A DNA stretch of 60,971 nt from an uncultured Acidobacteriia bacterium (GCA_903925015.1 CAIYDY010000359.1:1-60971), one strand, 5' to 3'; shown: positions 1 to 9,054, counted from the first letter of the stretch. Notes: generated by a model not told the origin, from the sequence alone. Translations and numbers: made by a program.

Positions 1-2
1 CC

Positions 3-1037
3 GACTGGGGTGCCTCCGTGGGCGGAACCATTGCCACCAACGCGAGCGGATCGCGCAGCTTCAAGTTCGGCGACACCCGCCGCCATGTCATCGCCATGAC
101 CGTGGTCCTCGCGGACGGCACCATCCTCCACCTCCGCCGTGGCGAGAAGCCGCCGATGGACCTGCCAGCCATCGCGCCACCAGACACGACTAAGAATACC
201 GCCGGGTACTTCCTCCGCCCCGGAATGGACTATCTCGACCTGTTCATCGGGGCGGAAGGCACCCTGGGCGTGGTCACCGGGGCTGAACTGGCCCTGCTGC
301 CCGCACCTGCCGACCTCTTCACGGGCGTTGTCTTCTTCAGTTCCGATGGCGAGGCACTCGCAGCCGTGAACGACTGGCGTCCCGTTACAGGTCTCCGCAT
401 GCTGGAGTACGTCGACGAAGCCGCCCTCGGGATGATCCGCCCCCGGTTCAGCGAGATTCCGCGCGAAGCACGTGCGGCGCTTCTGATCGAGCAGGAGGCA
501 GGTGACGGCGTCGAAGAGGCTTGGATTGATCGGCTGGAAGCTTCGGGAGCACTCCTCGATGCCTCCTGGTTTGCCATGTCAGCCGCCGACCGCGAACGTT
601 TCCGCCGCTTCCGCCATTCCGTTCCCGAAGCGGTCAACGACCTGGTCCGGCGCAAAGGGCTGACCAAGATGGGCTCCGATTTCGCCGTCCCGATCGCCCG
701 CAACGAGGAGATGCTGCAGGTCTACCGCGACACCCTGGACCGCGAATTCCCCGGCAAGTACGTCGTCTTCGGCCACATCGGCGATGCCCACCTGCACACC
801 AACATCCTGCCCGCCGACAGCGTCGAATGGACCCGCGCGAAGGCGTTGATGGTCGAATTCGCCAAACAGGCGGTCGAAATGGGGGGTACAGTCTCGGCAG
901 AGCACGGTTTGGGAAAGCGCAAGCGCGATTTCCTGCCGCTCCAGTTTTCCCCTGCGGAGATTGAATCCATGCGTGGGGTAAAGCGACTTCTCGACCCGGA
1001 ATCGATCCTCGGCCGGGGTACGCTTTTCACTGACTAG
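3..1037 (+). CDS. FAD-linked oxidase (glycolate oxidase GlcD / D-lactate dehydrogenase type), 5' end cut off
   Basis: This flavoprotein would oxidise a 2-hydroxy acid such as glycolate or D-lactate. The frame is open from base 3, so the gene starts before the window and the N-terminal part of the FAD-binding (PCMH) domain is missing. The visible part has the end of the FAD domain with a GAEGTLGVVTGAEL motif, typical of the GSEGTLG signature of this family. It is followed by the FAD-oxidase C domain with GHIGDAHLHTNILP and SAEHGLGKRKRDF, matching the GHxGDxNxH and EHGxG metal/substrate motifs. It ends at TAG 1035-1037, just before a hairpin shared with the convergent aldolase gene. The exact substrate cannot be told from sequence. 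Confidence 0.88.
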   Translation, partial: DWGASVGGTIATNASGSRSFKFGDTRRHVIAMTVVLADGTILHLRRGEKPPMDLPAIAPPDTTKNTAGYFLRPGMDYLDLFIGAEGTLGVVTGAELALLPAPADLFTGVVFFSSDGEALAAVNDWRPVTGLRMLEYVDEAALGMIRPRFSEIPREARAALLIEQEAGDGVEEAWIDRLEASGALLDASWFAMSAADRERFRRFRHSVPEAVNDLVRRKGLTKMGSDFAVPIARNEEMLQVYRDTLDREFPGKYVVFGHIGDAHLHTNILPADSVEWTRAKALMVEFAKQAVEMGGTVSAEHGLGKRKRDFLPLQFSPAEIESMRGVKRLLDPESILGRGTLFTD

Positions 1038-1064
1038 CGCTAAAGCCTAGCGGCCAAAACGCAG

Positions 1065-1095
1065 AAAGGCGGGCCCAAACAGCGACCCGCCTTTT
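1065..1095. terminator. Bidirectional hairpin terminator between convergent genes
   Basis: A perfect 9-bp stem (AAAGGCGGG at 1065-1073 with CCCGCCTTT at 1086-1094) encloses a 12-nt loop. The arms begin with AAA and end with TTT, so the structure gives a short U-run on either strand. It sits between the stop codons of the FAD-linked oxidase (+) and the aldolase (-), as expected for a shared terminator. Confidence 0.7.
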
Positions 1096-1117
1096 CCACC
1101 CAAACTTTGAAACCGGA

Positions 1118-2122
1118 CTAGACCGTGATACCGGCCTTGACCCACCATGCGGTGGCAGGCTTCACAGCTTCGTTCACTGCTTCGATGTTCTTGACACCCT
1201 GGGTCGAGAGCCAATCTTCCAAGGCCGAGAGGCCCTTTTCTCCATAGATCTTCACGCCGTCAAGCCAGGTGGCGCGACCGCACAGAACGCCGGAATAGTC
1301 CGTGCCGCTGGCGGCAGCGAATTCCAGGTTCTCGATGAAAACTTCGTTCGTCACACCCGCGCTCAAGTAAATGAACGGCTTGGTGGCGACGGAGGCGCAA
1401 TCGCGGAAGTGGTCGAGGGCTTCGGCGCGCGTATAGGCGACCTGTCCCTTGAACCCGCGGCTGCCTTCGACGTAGGCCGGGTTGATCGGCACTTCCACCT
1501 TGAGCACGTCGACCTTGTACTGCGGCTTGGAGAATTCGAGCATCGAACCCTTCACAACCGACGGCTTCTTTTGCGCGTAGGCCAAGGCCTTCTCGTCCGC
1601 ACCGTTTTCGTCATAGCCGACGAATTCAAGGAAGAACGGGATGTCATAGGCCTCGCACTCGGCACCGATCCGCTCAACGAATGCGTGCTTGATGTCGTTC
1701 ACATCGGAAGGCGAATACGGGGTGTAGTAGAGCAGGATTTTGACCGCGTCGGCACCCATTTCCTTGATCCGCTTCACGGATAGGTGGGGCAAAAGGTCCG
1801 GCATCCGGTGCTTGTCGGTAGCGTCATACCCGGTCTTTTCGTAGGCGAGCAGAAGGCCCTTGCCTTCGGCGCGGGCGGCGGCGGCCGGGAGCCCAAATTC
1901 AGGGTCCAAAAGAATGGAAGTGGCGTGCGGGGTCAGGATTTTGGAAACCGCAACCTTGAACTCCTCCATCATCTGGTCGGTGACTTCACTCTGTGGAATG
2001 CCCTTGGCCTGGGCGATGCCCTTGGTCAAGCTGCCGCGCTGGTCCATGGCGGCGGCCGCGATCACGCCCGCGCTGTTGGACAGGGCTTTCATGTGCTGCA
2101 GTTTTGCTGCGGAAAGACTCAT
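1118..2122 (-). CDS. Tagatose-1,6-bisphosphate aldolase-like protein (LacD family)
   Basis: A class I aldolase of the LacD family that cleaves tagatose 1,6-bisphosphate (or a related ketose bisphosphate) into dihydroxyacetone phosphate and glyceraldehyde 3-phosphate. The 334-residue length is normal. Asp27-Gln28 in AAMDQRGSL, Lys128, Glu166 and Lys208 in VDVLKVEVP fall where LacD active-site residues are expected; the last is the likely Schiff-base lysine (family knowledge). The ATG at 2122 has a strong ribosome site, AAGGAG six bases upstream. It is a single gene facing the truncated oxidase. LacD-like proteins also serve as regulators in some bacteria, so the metabolic role is an inference. 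Confidence 0.88.
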   Translation of the reverse strand: MSLSAAKLQHMKALSNSAGVIAAAAMDQRGSLTKGIAQAKGIPQSEVTDQMMEEFKVAVSKILTPHATSILLDPEFGLPAAAARAEGKGLLLAYEKTGYDATDKHRMPDLLPHLSVKRIKEMGADAVKILLYYTPYSPSDVNDIKHAFVERIGAECEAYDIPFFLEFVGYDENGADEKALAYAQKKPSVVKGSMLEFSKPQYKVDVLKVEVPINPAYVEGSRGFKGQVAYTRAEALDHFRDCASVATKPFIYLSAGVTNEVFIENLEFAAASGTDYSGVLCGRATWLDGVKIYGEKGLSALEDWLSTQGVKNIEAVNEAVKPATAWWVKAGITV

Positions 2123-2183
2123 TTATGCTCCTTGGATATTTCCGGGTGGAATTCCCATTGTCCCACGCGGGACCTGCCGGGTC

Positions 2184-3113
2184 TCAGCGACCGCCAGCAC
2201 GCCGGTGGAAACGTTGGGCGGCTCCCGCATCCCGCAGGATTTGCGCCTTCAGTGCTTCGGGGCTCTCGAATTTGCGTTCGCTGCGAACGCGGGCGAGAAA
2301 CGACACCTCAATGCGCTCGGGGGCCTCAGCCGGCGGTGCCTCAAGTAGGTAGGTTTCCACCGTCAGGCCGCCGTCTCCAAAGGTAGGCCGGTAGCCGACG
2401 TTCGTGATCGACGCCCACTGCCGGTCTGTCGCTTCGTCGCGGGTCCGGGTCACGTAGACCCCAGTCGCGGGCATCAGTTCATTCTCGGAGGCAAGGTTGA
2501 GGGTCGGTACCGTCAACGTCCGGCCAATTCCCCGACCGTGCGCCACGGGTCCCTCCAAGGCGAAGGGCCGTCCCAACATCCGGCGGGCGCGGGATACGCG
2601 CCCGTCCTCCACCAGCCGTCGTATTGCCGTGCTGCTGGCCCGGATTCCTGCGCTGCCGATTTCCTCAACGGGGCGCACTTCGATTCCAAACGAGCGCAGC
2701 GTATCCACATCCCCTGTTTGCCTGACTCCAAAACGGAAGTCTTCGCCCACCATGACGCACTGGGTACCGAGCGCGCCGATCAGAATCCCATTGCAGAACT
2801 CACGCGGCGTCAAGGATGCAAACTCCGTAGAAAACGGTTGGACTAGCGTCGCCGCGATTCCGGCGGTCTCAAAGAGCCGCAAGCGCTGTTCCAACGTCAC
2901 AATGAGCTTTGGAGCGCGGTCGGGGGCCAGAATGCGGGCCGGATGGGGATGGAACGTTAAGACTGCGGGAATACATCCGGTTTCAGACGCAAGTTGAACG
3001 ACGCGGCGCAGGATCTCCAGATGGCCGACGTGAACCCCGTCGAAATTGCCAATCGCGACTACAGACGGTCCGAAACCGGCGGGAACGTCTTCCGAGCCAT
3101 GGAAAACCCTCAT
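2184..3113 (-). CDS. ribF: Bifunctional riboflavin kinase / FAD synthetase
   Basis: Converts riboflavin to FMN and then to FAD. The 309-residue protein has the usual two domains. The N-terminal FAD synthetase nucleotidyltransferase carries GNFDGVHVGH (about 22-31) and the later GIRASSTAIR motif (about 158-167). The C-terminal riboflavin kinase domain starts near residue 180 with GPVAHGRGIGRTLTVPTLNL, followed by NVGYRPTF. The ATG at 3113 overlaps the stop of the upstream metallo-hydrolase by 4 nt, so the two are probably translated from one message together with the DUF1844 gene. Confidence 0.96.
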   Translation of the reverse strand: MRVFHGSEDVPAGFGPSVVAIGNFDGVHVGHLEILRRVVQLASETGCIPAVLTFHPHPARILAPDRAPKLIVTLEQRLRLFETAGIAATLVQPFSTEFASLTPREFCNGILIGALGTQCVMVGEDFRFGVRQTGDVDTLRSFGIEVRPVEEIGSAGIRASSTAIRRLVEDGRVSRARRMLGRPFALEGPVAHGRGIGRTLTVPTLNLASENELMPATGVYVTRTRDEATDRQWASITNVGYRPTFGDGGLTVETYLLEAPPAEAPERIEVSFLARVRSERKFESPEALKAQILRDAGAAQRFHRRAGGR

Positions 3114-3889
3114 TCGTTGTCAATGTCCAGTACGAGTCCGTCGTACGCAAGGAAAATGCCCTCGGGGAGCGAAGCTTGACCAGCCTCATGCCCGACATCG
3201 TGGCACATGTGGGTGAAATAGGTTCGCCGTGCAGCGACCTTCAGGGCCGTTTCGACCGACTGCGACACGGTGGAATGCGTCGGATGCGGCTTATAGCGCA
3301 AGGCATCCAAGAAGAGCACGTCGAGCCCCTGCAGCAGTGACAGGGATGACTCGGGAATGTCCCCATGGTCGGTCAAATAGGCCAAACCTCCGATTCGGAA
3401 CCCGAAAACCTCGGTGCGCCCGTGGCGAAGCGGAATCGGCGTAAACCGCAGTCCCAGGACGTCGAAAGACTCCTCGGTAATGATGTTGACCTCAAGCTTC
3501 GGCACCACGGAATCATGGGGACGCTCGTCAAACACGTAGTCGAAGATGCGCCGGACAGTCTTGAAGGTGGTGTCCGTCAAGTAAATCGGGATGTGCTGCT
3601 GCTGGCGGTAGTTGAAGGGGCGAACGTCGTCCAAGCCCAGAATATGATCCGCGTGCGCATGCGTGAAGACCACCGCGTCCAGACGCTCCATGCCCGACCG
3701 CAAGGCCTGCATGCGGAAATCGGGCGTGGTGTCTATGACGATACGCCTGTCGCTGTGGCTCAGCAGCACTGAAGGGCGAAGACGCTTGTCGCGGGGGTCG
3801 TCCGAGCGGCAAACGTCGCATGTACACCCGATGGTCGGCACTCCGGAACTGGTCCCGGAGCCCAAGACTGTCAACCGCAGCTTTTCCAT
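3110..3889 (-). CDS. MBL-fold metallo-hydrolase (PhnP-like)
   Basis: A cytoplasmic metallo-beta-lactamase-fold hydrolase, probably a phosphodiesterase. From ATG 3889 it is 259 residues. It opens with LTVLGSGTSSGVP, has a CTCDVC cysteine cluster (22-27) like the structural zinc site of PhnP, and carries the metal-binding motif HAHADH at 77-82. A TTG start at 3904 is also open, but the ATG gives the canonical N-terminus. It overlaps ribF by 4 nt and lies directly after the DUF1844 gene. No phosphonate genes are nearby, so a C-P lyase role is not supported. Confidence 0.85.
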   Translation of the reverse strand: MEKLRLTVLGSGTSSGVPTIGCTCDVCRSDDPRDKRLRPSVLLSHSDRRIVIDTTPDFRMQALRSGMERLDAVVFTHAHADHILGLDDVRPFNYRQQQHIPIYLTDTTFKTVRRIFDYVFDERPHDSVVPKLEVNIITEESFDVLGLRFTPIPLRHGRTEVFGFRIGGLAYLTDHGDIPESSLSLLQGLDVLFLDALRYKPHPTHSTVSQSVETALKVAARRTYFTHMCHDVGHEAGQASLPEGIFLAYDGLVLDIDNE

Positions 3890-3904
3890 TGGCCGCAAGG
3901 GCAA

Positions 3905-4240
3905 TTACAGCAGGAACGGATTGGCCGAACCGCCTTTGCCTTCCTGTTCCTTGGCTTGGACAAAACGCATCCGCAGTTCCGACAGTGTGCGCCCCAATTC
4001 ACGGGATTCTTCGTCGGTAAGGTTGCCCCGTGTTTTGTCCTGCAGCATCGCCAGCAAGTCAATGTTGTGGCGGGCGAGATCCAAGTCGGCATCGCCAGCT
4101 TCCGCCATGGGAAGAATACCCAGGTTCAGCTCTGCCTGCAGGCGCAGGGAGTAGATAAGAAAATCGAAATCCGCCGGGGGCAGGATTGGCGGCGCGCCAT
4201 CTTCCTGATCGCCGTTCTGACCGTCGTAAGCATCCATCAT
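3905..4240 (-). CDS. DUF1844 domain protein
   Basis: A 111-residue acidic cytoplasmic protein matching the DUF1844 family, recognised by DFDFLIYSLRLQAELNLG followed by a helical region DLARHNIDLLAMLQDKTRG. Its function is unknown. Family members are common in Acidobacteria and related phyla and usually sit beside housekeeping genes. Here it is the first gene of a probable three-gene run with the metallo-hydrolase and ribF. It is divergent from mazG. Confidence 0.85.
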   Translation of the reverse strand: MMDAYDGQNGDQEDGAPPILPPADFDFLIYSLRLQAELNLGILPMAEAGDADLDLARHNIDLLAMLQDKTRGNLTDEESRELGRTLSELRMRFVQAKEQEGKGGSANPFLL

Positions 4241-4284
4241 CTACTGACAAGTTTAGCTCCCCCCAAATGCTAACCTGAAATCTC

Positions 4285-5109
4285 TTGACGACACCGGTCC
4301 TGACCATACCGAAGGAGCCTTCCCCCGAAGCAACCGGCGGGAAATTCCAGCGTTTGGTGGAAATCATGGCCCAGTTGCGCGCTCCCGACGGGTGTCCTTG
4401 GGACCGCGAGCAGAACTTCGACTCGATCAGGAAGTACACGCTCGAAGAGACCTACGAGGTTCTCGACGCCATAGACCGCCGCGATTGGGAGAATCTGGCC
4501 GAGGAGTTGGGCGATTTCATGCTCCAGGCCGTTTTCTATGCCCAGATGGCGGCCGAGGAGGGTCGTTTCGACATCGGCGATTCCTTGGATGCGATCAACC
4601 AGAAGCTCGTGCGGCGGCATCCGCACATCTTCGGGGACGCGTCGGCATCCACCGGCGATGAGGTCTTGAAGCAGTGGAACGAGATAAAGGCGCAAGAGAA
4701 AAAGGGAAAAAACAAACCCACCGGCCTGCTTGCGGGGGTGCCAAGGGCGCTCCCCGCGCTTGTGGAGGCCCAGCAGATCACCTCCCGTGCCGCCACGGTG
4801 GGGTTTGACTGGTCGGGCCCGGAGCAGGTCTTGGAGAAGCTGAAGGAAGAACTCGGGGAATTCGACGAAGCCCGCCAATCCGGGGAGCGAGACCGCATTG
4901 AGGATGAGCTGGGGGATCTGTTTTTCGTCCTAGTCAACCTGGCACGCTTCGTAAAAGTGGATCCAGAACAGGCCTTGCGCCGCACCAACGCCAAGTTCCG
5001 GTCGCGTTTCGGCTATATCGAGGAGAAGCTGGCGGAGCGTGGTGCCGAGATGTCCAAGACCCCGATTGAAGAATTGGAAACGCTATGGCAGGCAGCGAAA
5101 AGGAAATAA
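4285..5109 (+). CDS. mazG: Nucleoside triphosphate pyrophosphohydrolase
   Basis: Hydrolyses (d)NTPs to NMP and pyrophosphate, cleaning the nucleotide pool. The 274 residues include the two tandem MazG domains: the first with LEETYEVLDAI and EELGDFMLQAVF, the second with KEELGEFDEA and EDELGDLFFVLVNLAR. These E-x-x-E and D/E helices bind magnesium. The start is TTG at 4285, the first possible codon before the conserved LRAPDGCPWDREQ segment. The 3' end overlaps the next gene by 25 nt, indicating co-transcription. Confidence 0.95.
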   Translation: MTTPVLTIPKEPSPEATGGKFQRLVEIMAQLRAPDGCPWDREQNFDSIRKYTLEETYEVLDAIDRRDWENLAEELGDFMLQAVFYAQMAAEEGRFDIGDSLDAINQKLVRRHPHIFGDASASTGDEVLKQWNEIKAQEKKGKNKPTGLLAGVPRALPALVEAQQITSRAATVGFDWSGPEQVLEKLKEELGEFDEARQSGERDRIEDELGDLFFVLVNLARFVKVDPEQALRRTNAKFRSRFGYIEEKLAERGAEMSKTPIEELETLWQAAKRK

Positions 5110-5843
5110 CCGTTGCGTCGCTCACCACCGACGCCCAATTCCGGGACGCCGTGCAGCTCCAGCGTACAATTTGGGGCTTTTCAGAGACCGATTTGCTCCC
5201 GGTACGGTTCTTCGTGGTCGCCAGCAAGGTAGGCGGGATCATTCTAGGCGCTTTTGACGGCCCAAAGATGGTCGCCTTCTGCTTGGCGATTCCAGCCATC
5301 AAGCCCGGCGGCGCACCGTTTCTGCACAGCAACATGCTCGGGGTTCTAGCCGAATACCGGGATTTCGGCCTCGGGCGACGGATGAAGATTCGTCAGCGGG
5401 AACTTGCCCTGGAGGCCGGAATTCCGTTGATCGAGTGGACTTTTGATCCCTTGGAGTTGAAGAACGCCTACTTCAACATTGAACGGCTTGGGGCAATTGT
5501 GCGTCGGCACGTGCGCAACCAATATGGCATCTCGACGAGCCCACTGCACGGCGGCATGCCGACCGACCGGTTGACTGCGGAATGGTGGGTGCGCTCGGAA
5601 CGGGCGTCCACGATCTGCGCGGGCCAGCCGGTTGGGAATCCGCCTATTGTGGACAGGATCGCGGTGCCAGCCAACGTTGCGACACTCCGATCCACCGATC
5701 CGGCGCGTGTTCGAGCCATCCAAGCGGAATTGGCGGACCGGTTCGAGGCTGCGTTCCGGCAGGATCTGGTTGTGGTGGGCATGGAACGGGGCGAAGAGGA
5801 ATCCGCCTACCTGCTAGCCCATTTCCAGCCCGAAATGCTATAG
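5085..5843 (+). CDS. GNAT-superfamily protein (COG3375 type)
   Basis: A 252-residue predicted acyltransferase of the COG3375 group. It has the GNAT-like core MLGVLAEYRDFGLGRRMKIRQR, where GLGRR resembles the acetyl-CoA pyrophosphate loop, and the family signature IEWTFDPLELKNAYFNIERLG. The substrate is unknown. It begins inside the 3' end of mazG and ends by overlapping the convergent peptidase gene by 6 nt, so there is no room for a terminator between the two convergent genes. Confidence 0.82.
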   Translation: MAGSEKEITVASLTTDAQFRDAVQLQRTIWGFSETDLLPVRFFVVASKVGGIILGAFDGPKMVAFCLAIPAIKPGGAPFLHSNMLGVLAEYRDFGLGRRMKIRQRELALEAGIPLIEWTFDPLELKNAYFNIERLGAIVRRHVRNQYGISTSPLHGGMPTDRLTAEWWVRSERASTICAGQPVGNPPIVDRIAVPANVATLRSTDPARVRAIQAELADRFEAAFRQDLVVVGMERGEEESAYLLAHFQPEML

Positions 5844-6914
5844 TTCGAACAACTCTTTCGAAGTCGGAGTGAGGATCTCGCAGCCGGTTTGGGTCACCAG
5901 CACGGTGTCCTCGATCCGAATGCCGCCCCAACCCTCGATGTAGACGCCGGGTTCGATGGTGATCGCCATCCCGGCTTGGAGTTTGCCCTTGTCCTTGCGC
6001 CCCAGACGCGGCCCTTCGTGGATTTCCAGCCCAAGGCCGTGGCCAGTGGAGTGCACAAAAGCCTTTTCGAGTCCGCGGGCCTGCAATACTTCGCGCGCCG
6101 CCTTGTCCACGGCCACGGTGCGGACTCCCGGTTTCACGGCGTCAATTGCGGCGAGTTGGGCTTCCAGAACGGCAGCATACATTTCGCGGTAACGGTCGGT
6201 CGCGGGCCCCACATGGACCATGCGGGTCATATCACTGGCATATCCATCCCGGAAAACGCCCATGTCAATCAGGAGCATTCCCGTGGCGATGGGCGTGGAT
6301 CCGGGACGGGCCTGCGGCAGTGCTGCTCGTACGCCCGCAGCCACGATGGTGTCGAACGCAAGGCCTTCGGCACCCAGCTTGCGGTTCGCGTAGTCGATTT
6401 CGGCGGCGAGTTCCGACTCGGTCATGCCGATTTGGAACCGGCCGAGCGCCTGGGCCAGCGCGATCGAGTTCGCGTTCACGGATGCACGGATCGCCGCGAT
6501 CTCTCCCGCGTCCTTCACCATGCGGAGGCGTTCCACCAAGCCTGAAACCGGGACCAGTTCCAAGCCAAGGGTCAGGCCCTTCTTCAGCGCGTCGAACTGG
6601 GCAACGTTGATGTGGTCCTGCTCAAAGCCGAACTTGCGGATTCCCGACTTCGTGAAGGCGGCCAGGATGGACTTCGTCAGCGGCCCCTTGGCGATCACAA
6701 CCTTGCAGTCGGTCTGCTGCCTCGATTGGACGGTGTAGCGGGGGTCCGTGAACAGCGTCGCCGTGCCGTCCTCTAGCAGAAAGACGATGCCATTGCTGCC
6801 GGTAAAGCCGGTCAAGTAGCGGACGTTCTCCGGCTTGGTGACCAGCAGTGCGTCGAATTTGTCGAACTGCGCGGCGGCCTTTACCCGCCGCGCAGCTTCC
6901 GGTCCTGTCACCAC
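5838..6914 (-). CDS. M24 family Xaa-Pro peptidase
   Basis: A cytoplasmic metallopeptidase that removes an N-terminal residue preceding proline. The 358 residues comprise a creatinase-like N domain (about 1-130) and a pita-bread M24 domain. All five metal ligands are visible: Asp217, Asp228, His292 (STGHGLGLEIHEGP), Glu321 (TIEPGVY) and Glu335 (IRIEDTV). The usual substrate-side motif ALPH is ALPQ here (Gln201), which may alter specificity. The start is GTG at 6914, directly after the stop of the quinone oxidoreductase gene, so the two form an operon. Confidence 0.9.
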   Translation of the reverse strand: MVTGPEAARRVKAAAQFDKFDALLVTKPENVRYLTGFTGSNGIVFLLEDGTATLFTDPRYTVQSRQQTDCKVVIAKGPLTKSILAAFTKSGIRKFGFEQDHINVAQFDALKKGLTLGLELVPVSGLVERLRMVKDAGEIAAIRASVNANSIALAQALGRFQIGMTESELAAEIDYANRKLGAEGLAFDTIVAAGVRAALPQARPGSTPIATGMLLIDMGVFRDGYASDMTRMVHVGPATDRYREMYAAVLEAQLAAIDAVKPGVRTVAVDKAAREVLQARGLEKAFVHSTGHGLGLEIHEGPRLGRKDKGKLQAGMAITIEPGVYIEGWGGIRIEDTVLVTQTGCEILTPTSKELFEL

Positions 6915-7883
6915 TTATGGCACCAGGAGGAGCTTGCCCGCAGTTCCCCGCCCTTCCAAATCGGCGTGGGCCTGTGGTGCGTCCGCCAGCGCATAGGTCT
7001 TGTGGATGCGGAGTTCCAAGCTGCCATTGGCGATCCAGCCAAGTACGTCGCCCGCACGCCATTCCAACTCCTCGCGGGTCAGGCAATGGTGGGCGAGGCT
7101 GGGCCTGGTCATGAAAAGCGAGCCTTTCTGGTTCAGGATGGACGGGTCGAACGGGGGCACGGCACCGCTCGATTGGCCGAAAAGAACCATCATGCCGCGC
7201 GGGCGGATTAGGTCCAAGCCTTTTAGGAAGGTGCTGGCACCGACAGAGTCGTAGACCACATCCAAGCCCTTTCCTCCCGAGAGCGCCTTGACCTCGGCGA
7301 CAAAATCCTTCTGGGTGTAGATGATCACCTCGTCGGCACCGGCGGATTTGGCGATCGCCGCCTTTTCCTCGTTGCCAACGGTGGTGTAAACCGTTGCACC
7401 GAGCATCTTCGCCATTTGGATGAGCAACCGGCCCGCGCCGCCTGCACCAGCATGGATCAGGCATCGGTCACCCGGCTTCAGGGGGTAAGAGGAATGGGAG
7501 AGATAGTGGGCCGTCATGCCCTGCAGCATGGCGGCGGCACCGGTTTCATAGGAGACGCCATCGGGAAGGTGGACAAGTTGGCTGGTGGGAACGACCGCGT
7601 ACTCGGTGTAGGAGCCGCGGAACATGCCCCACGCCACGCGGTCGCCCACTGCAAAATCGGTGACGCCCGGTCCAACGGCCTCAATGACGCCAGCCCCCTC
7701 GTTGCCCGGGGTGAACGGCAACTCCGCCTTGTAAAGCCCGATGCGGAAATAGACGTCGATGAAATTGACGCCGGCCGCGCCGACTTTGATCAGAGCCTGG
7801 TTGGGGCCGGGAGCGGGGACGGGAGCGTCCACATAGCGCATCTCCTCCGGGCCGCCGGTCTTGGTGATTTGGATTGTTTTCAT
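6915..7883 (-). CDS. NADPH:quinone oxidoreductase (zinc-independent MDR family)
   Basis: A medium-chain dehydrogenase/reductase of the QOR type that reduces quinones or enones with NADPH. From ATG 7883 it is 322 residues with the N-terminal GroES-like domain (VGAAGVNFIDVYFRIGLY) and a Rossmann domain with HAGAGGAGRLLIQMAK. Structural zinc cysteines are absent, as expected for QOR. An upstream extension to 8147 is open but only overlaps the neighbouring gene, so it is not used. The stop codon abuts the start of the M24 peptidase gene. Confidence 0.92.
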   Translation of the reverse strand: MKTIQITKTGGPEEMRYVDAPVPAPGPNQALIKVGAAGVNFIDVYFRIGLYKAELPFTPGNEGAGVIEAVGPGVTDFAVGDRVAWGMFRGSYTEYAVVPTSQLVHLPDGVSYETGAAAMLQGMTAHYLSHSSYPLKPGDRCLIHAGAGGAGRLLIQMAKMLGATVYTTVGNEEKAAIAKSAGADEVIIYTQKDFVAEVKALSGGKGLDVVYDSVGASTFLKGLDLIRPRGMMVLFGQSSGAVPPFDPSILNQKGSLFMTRPSLAHHCLTREELEWRAGDVLGWIANGSLELRIHKTYALADAPQAHADLEGRGTAGKLLLVP

Positions 7884-7897
7884 GGTGTTTGGAATTC

Positions 7898-8449
7898 CTA
7901 AAAGGCTCGGCGGACCGCACGTCGGGTGTGGACCGCGAAAGCATACAGTAGCAAATAAAGGACGGTGAAGGGAAACGCCGCCAAACGCGCCACGACCCGG
8001 ATGGCCCCGGTGCCCTCCATCCCCATGCGGGTCAGGACAAACTCCCGCATGATGGCGAGGTTTTCGCGGTGGATCCAAAAATAGTCGCCGTTCTCGTTGA
8101 CGATGAAGACCTTGGCCGGGACGCGGAAGGCCAGCATCCACTTCCACTTGGTCATCAGGGGCTCGGCGGAGCAGATCATGCCGGTGAAGGCATAGTCGCG
8201 GGTGCGAAGCTCACGAACGAGCTGTTCGCGCTTTTCCTTGGTTCCGTAGTCGGTGACCCGGTAGACCTTGCCGTTGGGGGGCATGCCGACGGGGAGTCCG
8301 CCAAAACAGGTGACCAGATCGATTTCGTAGTTCCCGGCCCATGCGGGAAGAATGATAGGCAACAAGCCTTCCAGCAGCGAGCGGGAGCCGCTTTCGATGA
8401 GGAGGATTCGCTTGCCGGCAGGTTCCCGGTTGCTGATGACGTATTTCAT
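7898..8449 (-). CDS. Hypothetical protein with C-terminal membrane segment
   Basis: A 183-residue protein I do not recognise by name. The N-terminal half reads like an alpha/beta fold (KRILLIESGSRSLLEGLLP, YEIDLVTCFGG), reminiscent of the first Rossmann unit of glycosyltransferase- or heptosyltransferase-like proteins. A hydrophobic stretch near residues 155-172 (AAFPFTVLYLLLYAFAV) followed by arginines suggests a C-terminal membrane anchor. It lies 14 nt upstream of the quinone oxidoreductase and probably shares its promoter. Confidence 0.6.
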   Translation of the reverse strand: MKYVISNREPAGKRILLIESGSRSLLEGLLPIILPAWAGNYEIDLVTCFGGLPVGMPPNGKVYRVTDYGTKEKREQLVRELRTRDYAFTGMICSAEPLMTKWKWMLAFRVPAKVFIVNENGDYFWIHRENLAIMREFVLTRMGMEGTGAIRVVARLAAFPFTVLYLLLYAFAVHTRRAVRRAF

Positions 8450-8517
8450 GGGTGCGACCGGTTTGGCCGCTCCTTTATGTTACAAGGATTGCGCCGCCGC
8501 TAGAATGGTATGCAGTC

Positions 8518-9054
8518 ATGCTGAGCAGAACCGCCATCATGGAGGCATTTTCGAAACTCTCGGACGAGCTTGGGAAGCGCGGCGTCCAAGGCGAGTTGAA
8601 TGTGGTCGGCGGCACTGCGATGGTGTTGGCATTCAACTCCCGCCAGTCCACACAGGATGTGGATGCGATCTTCCAGCCGAGTGCGGAAGTCCGTCTCGCC
8701 GCGTCCGCCGTTGCGGTTGAATTGGATCTTCCATCGGACTGGTTGAACGACGCGGCGAAGGGATTCTTGTCCCAAAACGGCGACTTTGTCCCGCTGGACG
8801 CACTGGACCTTCCCAACCTCAGGGTCCAAGCCCCGACCGCCGAATACATGCTGGCGATGAAAGTTCTGGCAGCCCGATCCGGTATCGGGTCAGAGCACGG
8901 CGATGCTGCGGATATTGCGTTTCTCATTCGCCTACTGGCATTGACGGAGGCGGAAGAGGTGATGCGAATAGTAGGGCGGTACTACGACCCCTCGCGCATC
9001 TTGCCGCGATCCACATACCTCGTGGATGAGATTTTGGATGGATTTCACCAATGA
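8518..9054 (+). CDS. DUF6036-type nucleotidyltransferase (possible toxin-like partner)
   Basis: A 178-residue protein of the DUF6036/AbiEii-like nucleotidyltransferase group. It shows the GG-x-A plus D-x-D pattern typical of minimal nucleotidyltransferases: LNVVGGTAMVLAF then STQDVDAIF. The ATG at 8518 is preferred over an upstream frame-open start at 8452, because homology-like sequence begins at LSRTAIMEAF. It overlaps the next gene by 4 nt (ATGATG junction), so the two are translationally coupled. Coupled pairs of this type often behave as toxin-antitoxin or abortive-infection modules, but that role is inferred only. Confidence 0.72.
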   Translation: MLSRTAIMEAFSKLSDELGKRGVQGELNVVGGTAMVLAFNSRQSTQDVDAIFQPSAEVRLAASAVAVELDLPSDWLNDAAKGFLSQNGDFVPLDALDLPNLRVQAPTAEYMLAMKVLAARSGIGSEHGDAADIAFLIRLLALTEAEEVMRIVGRYYDPSRILPRSTYLVDEILDGFHQ

